Below are positions 15,304 through 23,220 of a stretch of DNA of 27,295 bases, piece after piece. Position 1 is the first letter of the stretch; every line of letters starts with the position of its first letter. The translations under genes and the position numbers were made by a program. The notes beneath the pieces were generated by a model. It worked only from the letters and a program-made list of their open reading frames with translations, was not told where the DNA came from and ran no database searches. Location of the stretch: positions 1 through 27,295 of the forward strand of contig CAZVYN010000060.1 of the NCBI GenBank assembly GCA_964631125.1, in the 5' to 3' direction. This DNA is from CAZVYN01 sp964631125 (GTDB lineage Bacteria; Eisenbacteria; RBG-16-71-46; CAIMUX01).

Positions 15304-17404
15304 TCCCCACCTTCGATCTCTCGCTCTCGGAGACGTGCGATGTCCCGGCGGTCACCGTCGCCACCGTGTGGACCGCGCCGGCCGAGAGCACCTCGGCGTA
15401 AGACAGAACCGGAAGCTGCGGGAAGGCCCGCTCGAGAAAGCCGCGCAACGAGGGCCGCAAGTAGGGAGAACAGAGGAAGACAGGTTGGCTCGCCTTGTTC
15501 AGCGCCGTGCTCACCGCGGCCGAGACTCTCTCCAAGATGCTGCGCGCCTGCACCGGCGGCAGCGAGATCTGCGGCGGCCCTGCGATCGCCTGCACGTGCT
15601 GGATCAGTTCCTGCTCGAGTTCCGGCTGGAGCGAGATGACGCTGAGGGCGCCGCGCTCGTCGCGGAACTGCTCCGTGATGGCGCGACCGAGCGATTCCCG
15701 GACGCGTTCGACCAGGGTGTCCACGTCCTTGGTCAGAGCCGCATGGTCCCCTAGGCTCTCCAGGATCGTTCCGAGGTCACGGATCGAGACTCTCTCCCGC
15801 AAGAGGCGCGCCAGGACCTTCTGCACGCCGCCGACCGTGAGCTGCGCCGGCACCACTTCGTCCACTACGGCCGGGAGTCGCTTGCGCAACTCGTCGAGCA
15901 TGGTCTGGACCTCTTGGCGTCCGAGGATCTCGGGCGCATGCGCCTTGATCGTCTCGGAGAGATGCGTGGCGAGGATGGCGGCAGGTTCGACCACTGTGTA
16001 CCCGAAGCGCTCGGCCTCGGACTGACGGTGGGTCGGAATCCACAGCGCGGGCAGTCCGAAGACCGGCTCCTTCGTCTCCACTCCCTCGATCGGGATGGCG
16101 CCTGCGCCGGGCGCCATGGCGAGGAGATGTCCGGGCAGCAACTCGCCGCGCGCGATCTCGACCCCCTTGAGGCGAATCCGATAGCCGTCCTGCGCCAGTC
16201 GGACGTTGTCGCGCACGCGGACCGGCGGCACCAGCAGCCCCAGATCGGTCGCGCACTGACGGCGCACCAGGGTGATGCGCTGGAGCAGATCTCCGCCTGG
16301 CCGCGAATCATCGACCAGCGTCACCAGACCGAATCCGATTTCGAGTTCCAGGAGATCGACGGCGAGCAGAGTCTCGACCTTCTCCGGCGCTTCGCTCGTC
16401 TTCGACTTCTCGGCGCGCGCGTCGGCGACCGCTTCGCGCGTGCGGTTCTTCGACGCGGCCCAACCGGTGGCGGCCGAGAGACCGGCCAAGAGCGCGAACG
16501 GCAGGAAGGGCAAGCCGGGGACGCAGCCGAGCAGCCCGAGGATCGCGGCGGCGCCGTAGGCCGCGCGCGGTTCGCGGAAGAGCTGCTGTCCGATCTCGCC
16601 GGCCAGATTCTTCTGGCCCTCGGTGCGCGTGATCAAGATGCCCGAGGCGGTGGCGACGATGAGGGCCGGCATCTGCGTGACGAGCCCGTCGCCGATGGTG
16701 AGCAACGTGTAGGTGCGCAGCGAGTCGGCCAGCGAGAGTTGGTGCTGCGCCACGCCGATGACGAATCCGCCCACCAGGTTGATGATCGTGATGAGGATGG
16801 CGGCGATGGCGTCGCCGCGGACGAACTTGGCGGCGCCGTCCATGGTCCCGTAGAAGTCGGCCTGCCGCTGGATCTCGAGTCGGCGCGAGCGCGCCTCGTG
16901 CTCGTCGATCAGGCCGGCGTTGAGGTCGGCGTCGATCGCCATCTGCCGGCCCGGCATCGCGTCCAAGGTGAACCGCGCGGCAACTTCGGCGATGCGCCCC
17001 GCGCCGCGCGTGATCACCACGAACTGGATCACGACCAGGATCAGGAACGCCACGATGCCGACGGCGTAGTTGCCGCCGACGACGAACTCGCCGAATGCCT
17101 CGATCACCTTGCCGCCGTGCGCGTGCAACAAGATGGTGCGCGTCGAGGCGACGTTCAGCGCCAAGCGGAACAGCGTGGCCAAGAGCAGCAGCGTCGGGAA
17201 GATGTTGAAGTGGAGCGGATTCTGCGTGTAGATCGTCATCATCAACATGACGAGCGCGAGCGCGAGATCCATCACGAGCAAGAGATCCAAGAGGAACGTG
17301 GGCACCGGCACGATCATCACGGCCAAGATCATCAGGACGCCCGCGGCCAGCGCCACGTCGACGAACGAGCGCTTCGGAGCGCCCACGGTCAGTGCCGCCG
17401 CCAT
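15275..17404 (-). CDS. flhA: Flagellar type III export gate protein FlhA
   Basis: The product is 709 residues, the usual family length. The N-terminal half has about eight membrane helices. The FHIPEP signature region is clear: GRIAEVAARFTLDAMPGRQM followed by AIDADLNAGLID. The cytoplasmic half after the linker (AVADARAEKSKTSEAPEKVE) carries the substrate and chaperone docking domains, with LDELRKRLPAVVDEVVPAQL, GGVQKVLARLLRERVSIRDL and ALNKASQPVFLCSPYLRP. FlhA forms the nonameric export ring and uses the proton gradient. It begins three bases after the flhB stop. Confidence 0.97.
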   Translation of the reverse strand: MAAALTVGAPKRSFVDVALAAGVLMILAVMIVPVPTFLLDLLLVMDLALALVMLMMTIYTQNPLHFNIFPTLLLLATLFRLALNVASTRTILLHAHGGKVIEAFGEFVVGGNYAVGIVAFLILVVIQFVVITRGAGRIAEVAARFTLDAMPGRQMAIDADLNAGLIDEHEARSRRLEIQRQADFYGTMDGAAKFVRGDAIAAILITIINLVGGFVIGVAQHQLSLADSLRTYTLLTIGDGLVTQMPALIVATASGILITRTEGQKNLAGEIGQQLFREPRAAYGAAAILGLLGCVPGLPFLPFALLAGLSAATGWAASKNRTREAVADARAEKSKTSEAPEKVETLLAVDLLELEIGFGLVTLVDDSRPGGDLLQRITLVRRQCATDLGLLVPPVRVRDNVRLAQDGYRIRLKGVEIARGELLPGHLLAMAPGAGAIPIEGVETKEPVFGLPALWIPTHRQSEAERFGYTVVEPAAILATHLSETIKAHAPEILGRQEVQTMLDELRKRLPAVVDEVVPAQLTVGGVQKVLARLLRERVSIRDLGTILESLGDHAALTKDVDTLVERVRESLGRAITEQFRDERGALSVISLQPELEQELIQHVQAIAGPPQISLPPVQARSILERVSAAVSTALNKASQPVFLCSPYLRPSLRGFLERAFPQLPVLSYAEVLSAGAVHTVATVTAGTSHVSESERSKVGNAHQEIRGR

Positions 17405-17407
17405 CGG

Positions 17408-18514
17408 TTAGCGCTCTCCCCAGATCGTCGAGCTGGAGTGATAAACGCCGCGGATACCCTGGCGCAGCCGCCAGACATGCGCGAGCACCTGCGCCACGGC
17501 GCGGTAGAGCGTCGAAGGAATGGCCTGACCGATCGGGGCCGACTTGAAGAGCAGACGCGCCAGCGGCGGATCCTCGACGATCGGCACGCGAGCTTCGCGC
17601 GCCGTCTCCTTCATCCGCTCGGCCATCTTGCGCAGGCCGCGCGCAACGACGACGGGCGCGCTCATCGAGCCGCGGTCGTACTTGAGCGCCACGGCCACGT
17701 GGATCGGGTTGGTGATGACGACGTCGGCGGTCTTGACCTCTTCGATCATGCGACGACGCGCGGCCGAACGCTGGAGGATGCGGATGCGCGCCTTGAGGCG
17801 CGGGTCTCCCTCGGACTCCTTCTGCTCCTGCTCGACCTCTTGGCGCGTCATGCGGAGCGAGCGCTCCCACTCGTAGCGCTGATAGGCGTAGTCGATCGCG
17901 GCGACGACGAAGAGCGCCATCCCGACGCGCAGGATGAGCCGGAGCGTGGCCGCGCCGACCTGCGCCAAGAACTGCGGGCCGCTGGCGCCGGAGAGCGTGA
18001 GGAGCTTCTCGACGTCATCCACCACCGACATCCAGGCGACGAGACCGACGATCGAGAGCTTCACGATCGCCTTGAGCAACTCGACGCCGCCGCGGGCGGA
18101 GAAGATGCGCTTGAAGCCTTCGAGCGGATTGATCGCCGACCAACGCGGCGTGAGCGGCGTGGTCGTGAACAACAGGCCGACCTGACCGACGTTGCTCACC
18201 ACGCCGACCGCGGCCAAGGCGAGCGAGAGCGGCAGCACCATGGCGGCGGTCTGCAGCGCGAGATGCGCCAGCGTGTCGCGCACGCTCGTGGCGGAGAGAT
18301 CGGGCGTCGCCGCGCGCAAGAATCCCTCGCGCAGAAGATCCTGCAGGCCGGCGGCGAGCTTCGGGCCGAAGAAGGAGAGAGCGGCGGTCGCGGCCAACAG
18401 ACCGACCGCCACGTTCAGCTCAGAGCTGCGCGCGACTCGCCCCTCTCGCCGGGCGTCTTCCCTCCGACGAGGGGTCGCCTGCTCGCTGCGTTCTCCGGCT
18501 GATTCCTGCGCCAC
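17408..18514 (-). CDS. flhB: Flagellar export substrate-specificity switch protein FlhB
   Basis: The product is 368 residues. N-terminal ERSEQATPRRREDARREGRVARSSEL is the family hallmark. Four membrane helices follow, then the linker RMTRQEVEQEQKESEGDPRLKARIR and the cytoplasmic domain ADVVITNPIHVAVALKYD. The autocleavage motif is NPIH rather than the usual NPTH. Cleavage happens between Asn and Pro, both kept. FlhB changes export from hook to filament subunits with FliK. The gene starts 75 bases after fliR. Confidence 0.96.
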   Translation of the reverse strand: MAQESAGERSEQATPRRREDARREGRVARSSELNVAVGLLAATAALSFFGPKLAAGLQDLLREGFLRAATPDLSATSVRDTLAHLALQTAAMVLPLSLALAAVGVVSNVGQVGLLFTTTPLTPRWSAINPLEGFKRIFSARGGVELLKAIVKLSIVGLVAWMSVVDDVEKLLTLSGASGPQFLAQVGAATLRLILRVGMALFVVAAIDYAYQRYEWERSLRMTRQEVEQEQKESEGDPRLKARIRILQRSAARRRMIEEVKTADVVITNPIHVAVALKYDRGSMSAPVVVARGLRKMAERMKETAREARVPIVEDPPLARLLFKSAPIGQAIPSTLYRAVAQVLAHVWRLRQGIRGVYHSSSTIWGER

Positions 18515-18589
18515 TTCCCCTCCCGGCGGTCGAGTCCAGCGCCGTCACGCGAACAGTTCACGCGGTGAGGCGAGCAGCGGGGGCACAAC

Positions 18590-19360
18590 CTACATGCCAG
18601 TCAGCATCAAGCCGATCTGGCCCTCGAGCCGGTTCGTGTAGAACTGGAGGAGATGGGCGAAAAGTGGTGCACTGACAACGAGTAAGAAGATCGCGACCGC
18701 CAGCTTCACCTGGACCCCCAAGATGAGCACGTTGACCTGAGGGACGGCCCGAGCGACCAATCCCAGAGCGGCGTCGGTCAGAAACAGCGCGGCCAGCACC
18801 GGCGCTCCCACCTCGATCGTGATCAGGAACATCGCCCCGGCCATCGGGAGGAGGGCCGCCGGCAGCGAGTCCAGCGGGAGGAATGCCCCCGGCGGGACCT
18901 CGGCCACACTCCGCGCGAGCGCCCGCAGGAAGAGGTGGTGTCCGTCCGCGATGACGAACAGCGAGATCGCGACCATCTCGTAGACATGCCCGAGCAGCGA
19001 CGCCTGCCCTTGCTGCGGATCGACGATGGTCGCGAACGAGAGCCCGGATTGGATTCCGATCAACTCTCCCGCCATCCGGATGCCGGCGAAGGTGAAGGAA
19101 CAGACCAGCGCGAGCAGGCCGCCGAGCAGCACCTCTTTGCCGATGACGAGCGCGAACGAGACGATCGAGGTCGCGGCGGTTCCCTCGAGGCGGAAGCTAC
19201 TGGGTGCGATGGCGTGCAGCCCGACGGCGGTGGCCAACGCGATGATGAGCTTGACCTGGGTGGGGATCTGCACCGAGCCGAGGAGCGGGCCGAGGCCGAG
19301 GAAGGCGAGGCAGCGGACGAGGAGTAAGAGGAAAGAGGTGAGTTGGCCGGCGTCGGGCAT
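18590..19360 (-). CDS. fliR: Flagellar export gate protein FliR
   Basis: The product is 256 residues from ATG 19360 (AGGAAGG upstream), the usual length; the open frame continues far upstream only as shadow of fliP and fliQ. There are about six membrane helices: FLLLLVRCLAFLGLGPLLG, VKLIIALATAVGLHAI, SFALVIGKEVLLGGLLALV, MAGELIGIQSGLSFATIVDP and so on. IGKEVLLG and GELIGxQxGxxxAxxxDP are family hallmarks. FliR joins FliP and FliQ in the conical core of the export gate. It is set 110 bases downstream of fliQ, an unusual gap for these two. Confidence 0.96.
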   Translation of the reverse strand: MPDAGQLTSFLLLLVRCLAFLGLGPLLGSVQIPTQVKLIIALATAVGLHAIAPSSFRLEGTAATSIVSFALVIGKEVLLGGLLALVCSFTFAGIRMAGELIGIQSGLSFATIVDPQQGQASLLGHVYEMVAISLFVIADGHHLFLRALARSVAEVPPGAFLPLDSLPAALLPMAGAMFLITIEVGAPVLAALFLTDAALGLVARAVPQVNVLILGVQVKLAVAIFLLVVSAPLFAHLLQFYTNRLEGQIGLMLTGM

Positions 19361-19413
19361 GGGGGCGGGCCTTCCTGGCGTGGACGTGGGATCGGTGCGA
19401 TCTGCAGCGTGAG

Positions 19414-19430
19414 GCGTGCGTCCTGCACGC
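19414..19430 (-). repeat. Hairpin in the fliQ-fliR gap
   Basis: GCGTGC (19414-19419) and GCACGC (19425-19430) form a 6-bp stem with a 5-base loop. No U-tract follows in the transcript direction. Confidence 0.5.
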
Positions 19431-19450
19431 TTGCGCGGTCTCGGTCGGAG

Positions 19451-19471
19451 GTCGGCCATGGCATGGCCGAC
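19451..19471 (-). repeat. Perfect inverted repeat, 9-bp stem with 3-base loop, joined to the fliQ stop codon
   Basis: GTCGGCCAT (19451-19459), loop GGC, and ATGGCCGAC (19463-19471). In the transcript the G of the fliQ TAG is the first base of the stem. The core CGGCCAT-NNN-ATGGCCG is the same as at 3417-3439. There is no U-tract, so it is more likely an mRNA-stability or repeat element than an intrinsic terminator. Confidence 0.75.
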
Positions 19472-19740
19472 TACTGGTGAATGCTCCCGATCCTCCCGAA
19501 GACGTCGGTGGTGTAGAGCACCATCTTGTTCACCATCCACGGCAGGAAGATGAGGAGCGACGCCACCACGGCGAGCACTTTCGGGATGAAGCTGAGCGTC
19601 ATCTCCTGGATCTGCGTGACGGCCTGGAAGATCGAGACGATCAGGCCGGCCGCGAGTCCGAAGAGCAGCATCGGCGCGGAGAGCAAGAGCGCCATGGTGA
19701 GCGCCTGCTGGAAGAGGACGATTGCCTCGGATGAATTCAT
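19471..19740 (-). CDS. fliQ: Flagellar export gate protein FliQ
   Basis: The product is 89 residues, exactly the family size, with two membrane helices (ALLLSAPMLLFGLAAGLIVSIF; VLAVVASLLIFLPWMVNKMV) and the conserved QAVTQIQEMTLSFIPK between them. FliQ is the small subunit wrapped around the FliP-FliR core. It starts nine bases after the fliP stop, with GGAG in between. Confidence 0.96.
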   Translation of the reverse strand: MNSSEAIVLFQQALTMALLLSAPMLLFGLAAGLIVSIFQAVTQIQEMTLSFIPKVLAVVASLLIFLPWMVNKMVLYTTDVFGRIGSIHQ

Positions 19741-19749
19741 GGGGGTCTC

Positions 19750-20496
19750 CTACCGGAAGCCGGCCACGAGCGACCGAACCACCAGGTTCCAGCCGTCGAC
19801 GAGCACGAAGAGCAGCACCTTGAAGGGGAGCGAGATCATGGCGGGCGGCAACATGAGCATCCCCATCGACATCAGGACCGAACTCACCACGAGATCGATG
19901 ATGAGAAACGGCAGGTAGATCAGGAATCCGATCTCGAAGGCGGTCTTGAGCTCGGAGATGAGGAAGGCCGGCGTCACGACCAAGAGCGAGAGATCGTCGG
20001 CCGTCTGCGGACGCGGCGTCTTCGAGAGTTGAACGAAGAGCGCGAGGTCCTTCTCGCGCGTCTGTCGCAGCATGAACTCGCGCACCGGCGCGCCGGCCGC
20101 CTGTAGCGCCTCGGTCGTCGTGGTGGTCCCGGCCAGATACGGCTGGACCGCTTCGGCGTTGACGCGATCGATGGTCGGACGCATGACGAAGAGCGTGAGG
20201 AAGAGGGCGAGCCCGAGGAGCACCTGGTTGGGCGGCATCTGCGGGGCGGCCAGCGCCTGGCGGAGGAACGAGAGCACCACGATGATCCGCGCGAACGACG
20301 TGAACATCAGCAGGATCGCCGGAACGAGCGAGAGGACCGTGAGCAGCAGGATGATCTGCAGCGACGTCGCCACCTGCTGACGTCCGCCCGACTCCAGCGA
20401 CAGCGTGAGCTGCGCGGGGTTGGCCCAAGCCGCACCCGCGGTGAACGCGAAGAGCGCGGCAGCGGCCAGCCCAAACAGTCCGACTCGACGGATCAT
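19750..20496 (-). CDS. fliP: Flagellar export gate protein FliP
   Basis: The product is 248 residues from ATG 20496, which overlaps the fliO stop as ATGA. A cleavable signal peptide (LFGLAAAALFAFTAGAAWA) is followed by a short periplasmic part and the membrane helices: LQIILLLTVLSLVPAILLMFTSFARIIVVLSFLRQAL, PNQVLLGLALFLTLFVM, PAFLISELKTAFEIGFLIYLPFLIIDLVVSSVLMSMGMLMLPP. FliP forms the pentameric core of the export gate. The frame is open further upstream only as shadow of fliO. Confidence 0.97.
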   Translation of the reverse strand: MIRRVGLFGLAAAALFAFTAGAAWANPAQLTLSLESGGRQQVATSLQIILLLTVLSLVPAILLMFTSFARIIVVLSFLRQALAAPQMPPNQVLLGLALFLTLFVMRPTIDRVNAEAVQPYLAGTTTTTEALQAAGAPVREFMLRQTREKDLALFVQLSKTPRPQTADDLSLLVVTPAFLISELKTAFEIGFLIYLPFLIIDLVVSSVLMSMGMLMLPPAMISLPFKVLLFVLVDGWNLVVRSLVAGFR

Positions 20497-20984
20497 GGCC
20501 CCACCCCGGTCTCGGTCGAGGAGACTTCGTCGACCCTGACGTAGCGATCGCGCAGCGCGCCGAGCTTGCCTTCCAACTCGTCGCGAAACGAGCGCGGCGT
20601 TTCTGGCGTCGGCTCGGGCGTCGGCTCGGGCGCGGTCGCCTTCGCGGCGCCGCCGACGGAACTTGCGGTGAGATCCGCCACCGGCGCGACTCCGTTGGGC
20701 GAGAGCCCGATCAGGAGCGTGCGCCCCCCCACTTCGATCACAGCGAGCGAGAGCTTCGGGCCGAGACTGCGTTGCGAGACCACGCGGATGCCGTCGGTCC
20801 CGCGCGCGCCCTGGCCGAACCGACGCGCGGCCCACTGCAGCGCGAGGATCACGCCGAGCACCAACGCGAGCGCGAGGCCGAGCCGCAGCCAGGTCGCGAG
20901 CGACGGGCCGCCGAAGCCGGCGCCGACCGGTGCGAGCGCAGCGACCGTCGTATCGGCGATCGTTCCGAACATTCCTGAGCTCAT
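20493..20984 (-). CDS. fliO: Flagellar gate assembly protein FliO
   Basis: The product is 163 residues. One membrane helix (WLRLGLALALVLGVILALQWAARRF) is followed by a FliO-type SH3-like domain: RVVSQRSLGPKLSLAVIEVGGRTLLIGLSPNGVAPVADL. The C-terminal tail has APEPTPEPTPETP and a charged helix. FliO helps assemble the FliP ring. It overlaps fliN at its start (ATGA) and fliP at its end. Confidence 0.9.
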   Translation of the reverse strand: MSSGMFGTIADTTVAALAPVGAGFGGPSLATWLRLGLALALVLGVILALQWAARRFGQGARGTDGIRVVSQRSLGPKLSLAVIEVGGRTLLIGLSPNGVAPVADLTASSVGGAAKATAPEPTPEPTPETPRSFRDELEGKLGALRDRYVRVDEVSSTETGVGP

Positions 20985-21535
20985 GCCAGGCTCTTGACGC
21001 GGTCTTCGGGTGAGAGCAGATGCGTGACGCGAACGCCGAAGTGTTCGTCGACGACGACGACTTCTCCCTGCGCGACGAGCCGTCCATTGACCAGCACGTC
21101 GACCATGTCGCCCGCCATCTTGTTCAACTGGACGATCGTGCCGGGCGAGAAGGCCATGATCTCTCTGATCGGCAATTCGACCCGGCCCAGCTCGACCGAG
21201 ATCGGCAGCTTGACGTCGAGGAGCAGGTCGATGCTGCCGTTGCGCGGGGGCGGACTGATCGAATCGATCTGAGCGAAGCGCAGCGGTTGCACGCGCGACG
21301 CGCCGTTCTCGTCCTCGGGCGTCATCGGCTCGTCGGCGCCCCAGACGGTGGGGTCGTCGGCGACGCCGAGATCGCTCGAGGGGCCGCTGGAGGGACCGCC
21401 GTCACCGCCGCTGGCGCTGCCGCTGGCGGCGGCCGACGCCTGTTGCTGCGCCAGCATCTCGCTCCACTGTGCGGCGACCGGATCGTCGCCCTCGCCTCCC
21501 GGTGTCGCGCTGGTTTCGGGATCGTCAGGCCACAT
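20981..21535 (-). CDS. fliN: Flagellar motor switch protein FliN with long N-terminal extension
   Basis: The product is 184 residues. The last 80 are a standard FliN/SpoA domain: LLLDVKLPISVELGRVELPIREIMAFSPGTIVQLNKMAGDMVDVLVNGRLVAQGEVVVVDEHFGVRVTHL. The first 95 are acidic and low in complexity (GSASGGDGGPSSGPSS). FliN forms the lower C-ring and binds export cargo through FliH. The gene overlaps fliM by 11 bases. Confidence 0.95.
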   Translation of the reverse strand: MWPDDPETSATPGGEGDDPVAAQWSEMLAQQQASAAASGSASGGDGGPSSGPSSDLGVADDPTVWGADEPMTPEDENGASRVQPLRFAQIDSISPPPRNGSIDLLLDVKLPISVELGRVELPIREIMAFSPGTIVQLNKMAGDMVDVLVNGRLVAQGEVVVVDEHFGVRVTHLLSPEDRVKSLA

Positions 21536-22532
21536 GCTGTTTCGCTCCTTCTTGGTCGGAGTCGCCGACCGTCTCGAGTCGCACGACGCGATTCCTTCCC
21601 TGGATTCCGGCGTGGGCCTTCGCCTTCTCGACGCCCCCCACGCGCACGTCGACCAGTTCGTTCACGCGGCGGTCGAGTCGGATGACATCGCCGCGGCGCA
21701 GCTCGAGGAACTCGGCCACGGTCAGCTCGGTCGAGCCGAGCTCCGCACTGACTGGCACCTCGGAGGGGGCGATGCGCTGCGTGATCCAGCTCGGCCCCTC
21801 GGGGACGGGACGACGACTCCGCGCGAGCGCCTGGCGGCCGATCGACGGGATGATCGGCTCCATCGTCATGAACGGGTAACAGAGCGAGAGGAAGCCGGAG
21901 CTGCGCTGCATCTTCAGTTCGAGGCTGATCAAGATGACGGTCTCGCTGTTCGGCAGGAGCTGCATCATCTGCGGATTCTTCTCCAGCCGATCGAGCGCCG
22001 GTTTGATCGGCACGATGTGCTCCCAGGCCTCGGAGAGTCCGAAGAGCGCGCGCTGGATCAGCTTCGTCATGACGGCGGTCTCGATGCTGGTCAGATCACG
22101 CGCCAGGTCGGCGTGTCCGCCCGGTCCGCCGAAGAGGCGATCGATCATCGCGAGGATGAGCGTCGGATTGACCTCGAAGACGCCGAGTCCCTCCAACGGC
22201 GCCATCCCGAAGATGTAGAGACTGGTCGTGCTCGGGAGCGAGAGCACGTACTCGCCGTAGGTGAGCTGGTCGACCGAGGTGACCTCGATGTCGACCATCG
22301 AACGCAAGTAGCCAGAGAGAGCGCTCGCGTAGGAGCGACTGAAGCCCTCATGGATCGTCTGGATGAAGCGGAGCTGTTCCTTCGAGACGCGGTTCGGACG
22401 ACGAAAATCATAGCTCGCCACCTTGGAGCCCGCGCTCTGCGAAGGGTCGACCTCGATTTCGTCCTCGACCTCATCGGGACCGAGCCCGCCGAGGAGCGAG
22501 TCGACTTCTGCTTGCGAGAGGATGTTGGCCAT
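21525..22532 (-). CDS. fliM: Flagellar motor switch protein FliM
   Basis: The product is 335 residues. It starts with MANILSQAEVDSLLGGL, the N-terminal CheY-binding segment, then the CheC-like middle domain (RFIQTIHEGFSRSYASALSGYLRSMVDIEV, SYDFRRPNRVSKEQ before it, and DRLFGGPGG). It ends with a SpoA domain (LTVAEFLELRRGDVIRLDRRVNELVDVRVGG). FliM links CheY-P to rotor switching. The intact CheY-binding helix implies a CheY-controlled motor, although no che genes are in the window. Confidence 0.97.
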   Translation of the reverse strand: MANILSQAEVDSLLGGLGPDEVEDEIEVDPSQSAGSKVASYDFRRPNRVSKEQLRFIQTIHEGFSRSYASALSGYLRSMVDIEVTSVDQLTYGEYVLSLPSTTSLYIFGMAPLEGLGVFEVNPTLILAMIDRLFGGPGGHADLARDLTSIETAVMTKLIQRALFGLSEAWEHIVPIKPALDRLEKNPQMMQLLPNSETVILISLELKMQRSSGFLSLCYPFMTMEPIIPSIGRQALARSRRPVPEGPSWITQRIAPSEVPVSAELGSTELTVAEFLELRRGDVIRLDRRVNELVDVRVGGVEKAKAHAGIQGRNRVVRLETVGDSDQEGAKQHVA

Positions 22533-22561
22533 CGTCCTGATTCCGCCTTCGTCCAGGGCCG

Positions 22562-23152
22562 CTACTGCACGACGTATTCGGTGAAGAACAGGTCGAGCAC
22601 CGAGCCGTGCTCGAGCAGTCCATCGATCTCGGTCACGAGCGCGGCGCGCATCTCCTCCTTCGTCACGGGATCGGTCAGCTCTTCGAGGGTGCGGGCGGAG
22701 AGTTCCCGCACCAGCAGATCGAGGACCGGCGCCTTGCGATGCTCCAGCGCCTTCGCGACCTTCGCGTCCTTCACCTCGATCGAGACGACTGCCTTGAGAT
22801 AGCGGCGACCGCCCGATCCCGCGGGGTTCACCACGACGTCGCCCAGTTCGACGATCTCGCCGTGGGCGTGTCCCTTCTTGTCGTGACCCTTGGCGTCGGC
22901 GACGCCGTGTTCTCCGGCCGCGCCATGTTCTCCCGCGGCGCCTTCGGTCGGCATCGGGTGCGCGCGCAGCTTGGGCGCGATCACCAAGGTGACGAGAGCG
23001 AATGATCCGATGGCCAAGACGAGGAGGATCCCGCCGAAGAGGGCGATCTTCATCGCGATCGGGGGGAGGCCTTTCTTGGCCGGTGCGGCGGCTTCGTCGG
23101 TGGCCGCGGGCTCTTTGGTCTCGTCGACGGCGGCGTTTGTCTTCCCTGACAT
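22562..23152 (-). CDS. fliL: Flagellar basal-body protein FliL with a histidine-rich periplasmic segment
   Basis: The product is 196 residues. An acidic/Ala-rich cytoplasmic start is followed by one membrane helix (IALFGGILLVLAIGSFALVTLVIAP, about 35-60). A segment rich in His, Gly and Lys comes next (GEHGAAGEHG, KGHDKKGHAHG), then the FliL domain (GDVVVNPAGSGGRRYLKAVV, VLDLLVRELSARTLEELTDP, FFTEYVVQ). FliL surrounds the stator units and raises torque. It starts after a strong hairpin behind flgE and precedes fliM by 29 bases. Confidence 0.94.
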   Translation of the reverse strand: MSGKTNAAVDETKEPAATDEAAAPAKKGLPPIAMKIALFGGILLVLAIGSFALVTLVIAPKLRAHPMPTEGAAGEHGAAGEHGVADAKGHDKKGHAHGEIVELGDVVVNPAGSGGRRYLKAVVSIEVKDAKVAKALEHRKAPVLDLLVRELSARTLEELTDPVTKEEMRAALVTEIDGLLEHGSVLDLFFTEYVVQ

Positions 23153-23186
23153 CGTCGTCTCCTATTCGAGTTGGGCAGAGCGGAGT

Positions 23187-23215
23187 GGGGTGAGGCGCGA
23201 GGCGCGCCTCACCCC
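23187..23215 (-). terminator. Strong hairpin between flgE and fliL
   Basis: GGGGTGAGGCGCG (23187-23199) and its exact reverse complement (23203-23215) form a 13-bp GC-rich stem with a 3-base loop, starting five bases after the flgE stop. There is no U-tract, so in a high-GC genome it may be a partial terminator or an mRNA-processing element. Confidence 0.6.
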
Positions 23216-23220
23216 TCCAC

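Noticed and set aside
15914..18502. 862-codon open frame on the plus strand over flhA and flhB
   Set aside because: Its translation is Arg/Asp/Glu/Gly-rich without any domain, and it is the mirror of well-conserved minus-strand genes. High-GC codon use leaves such antisense frames open.
18583..18599. Sigma-54-like site upstream of flhB (TGGCATG with TTGTG)
   Set aside because: The -12 GC is missing at the required spacing and the site overlaps the end of fliR; too weak to call.
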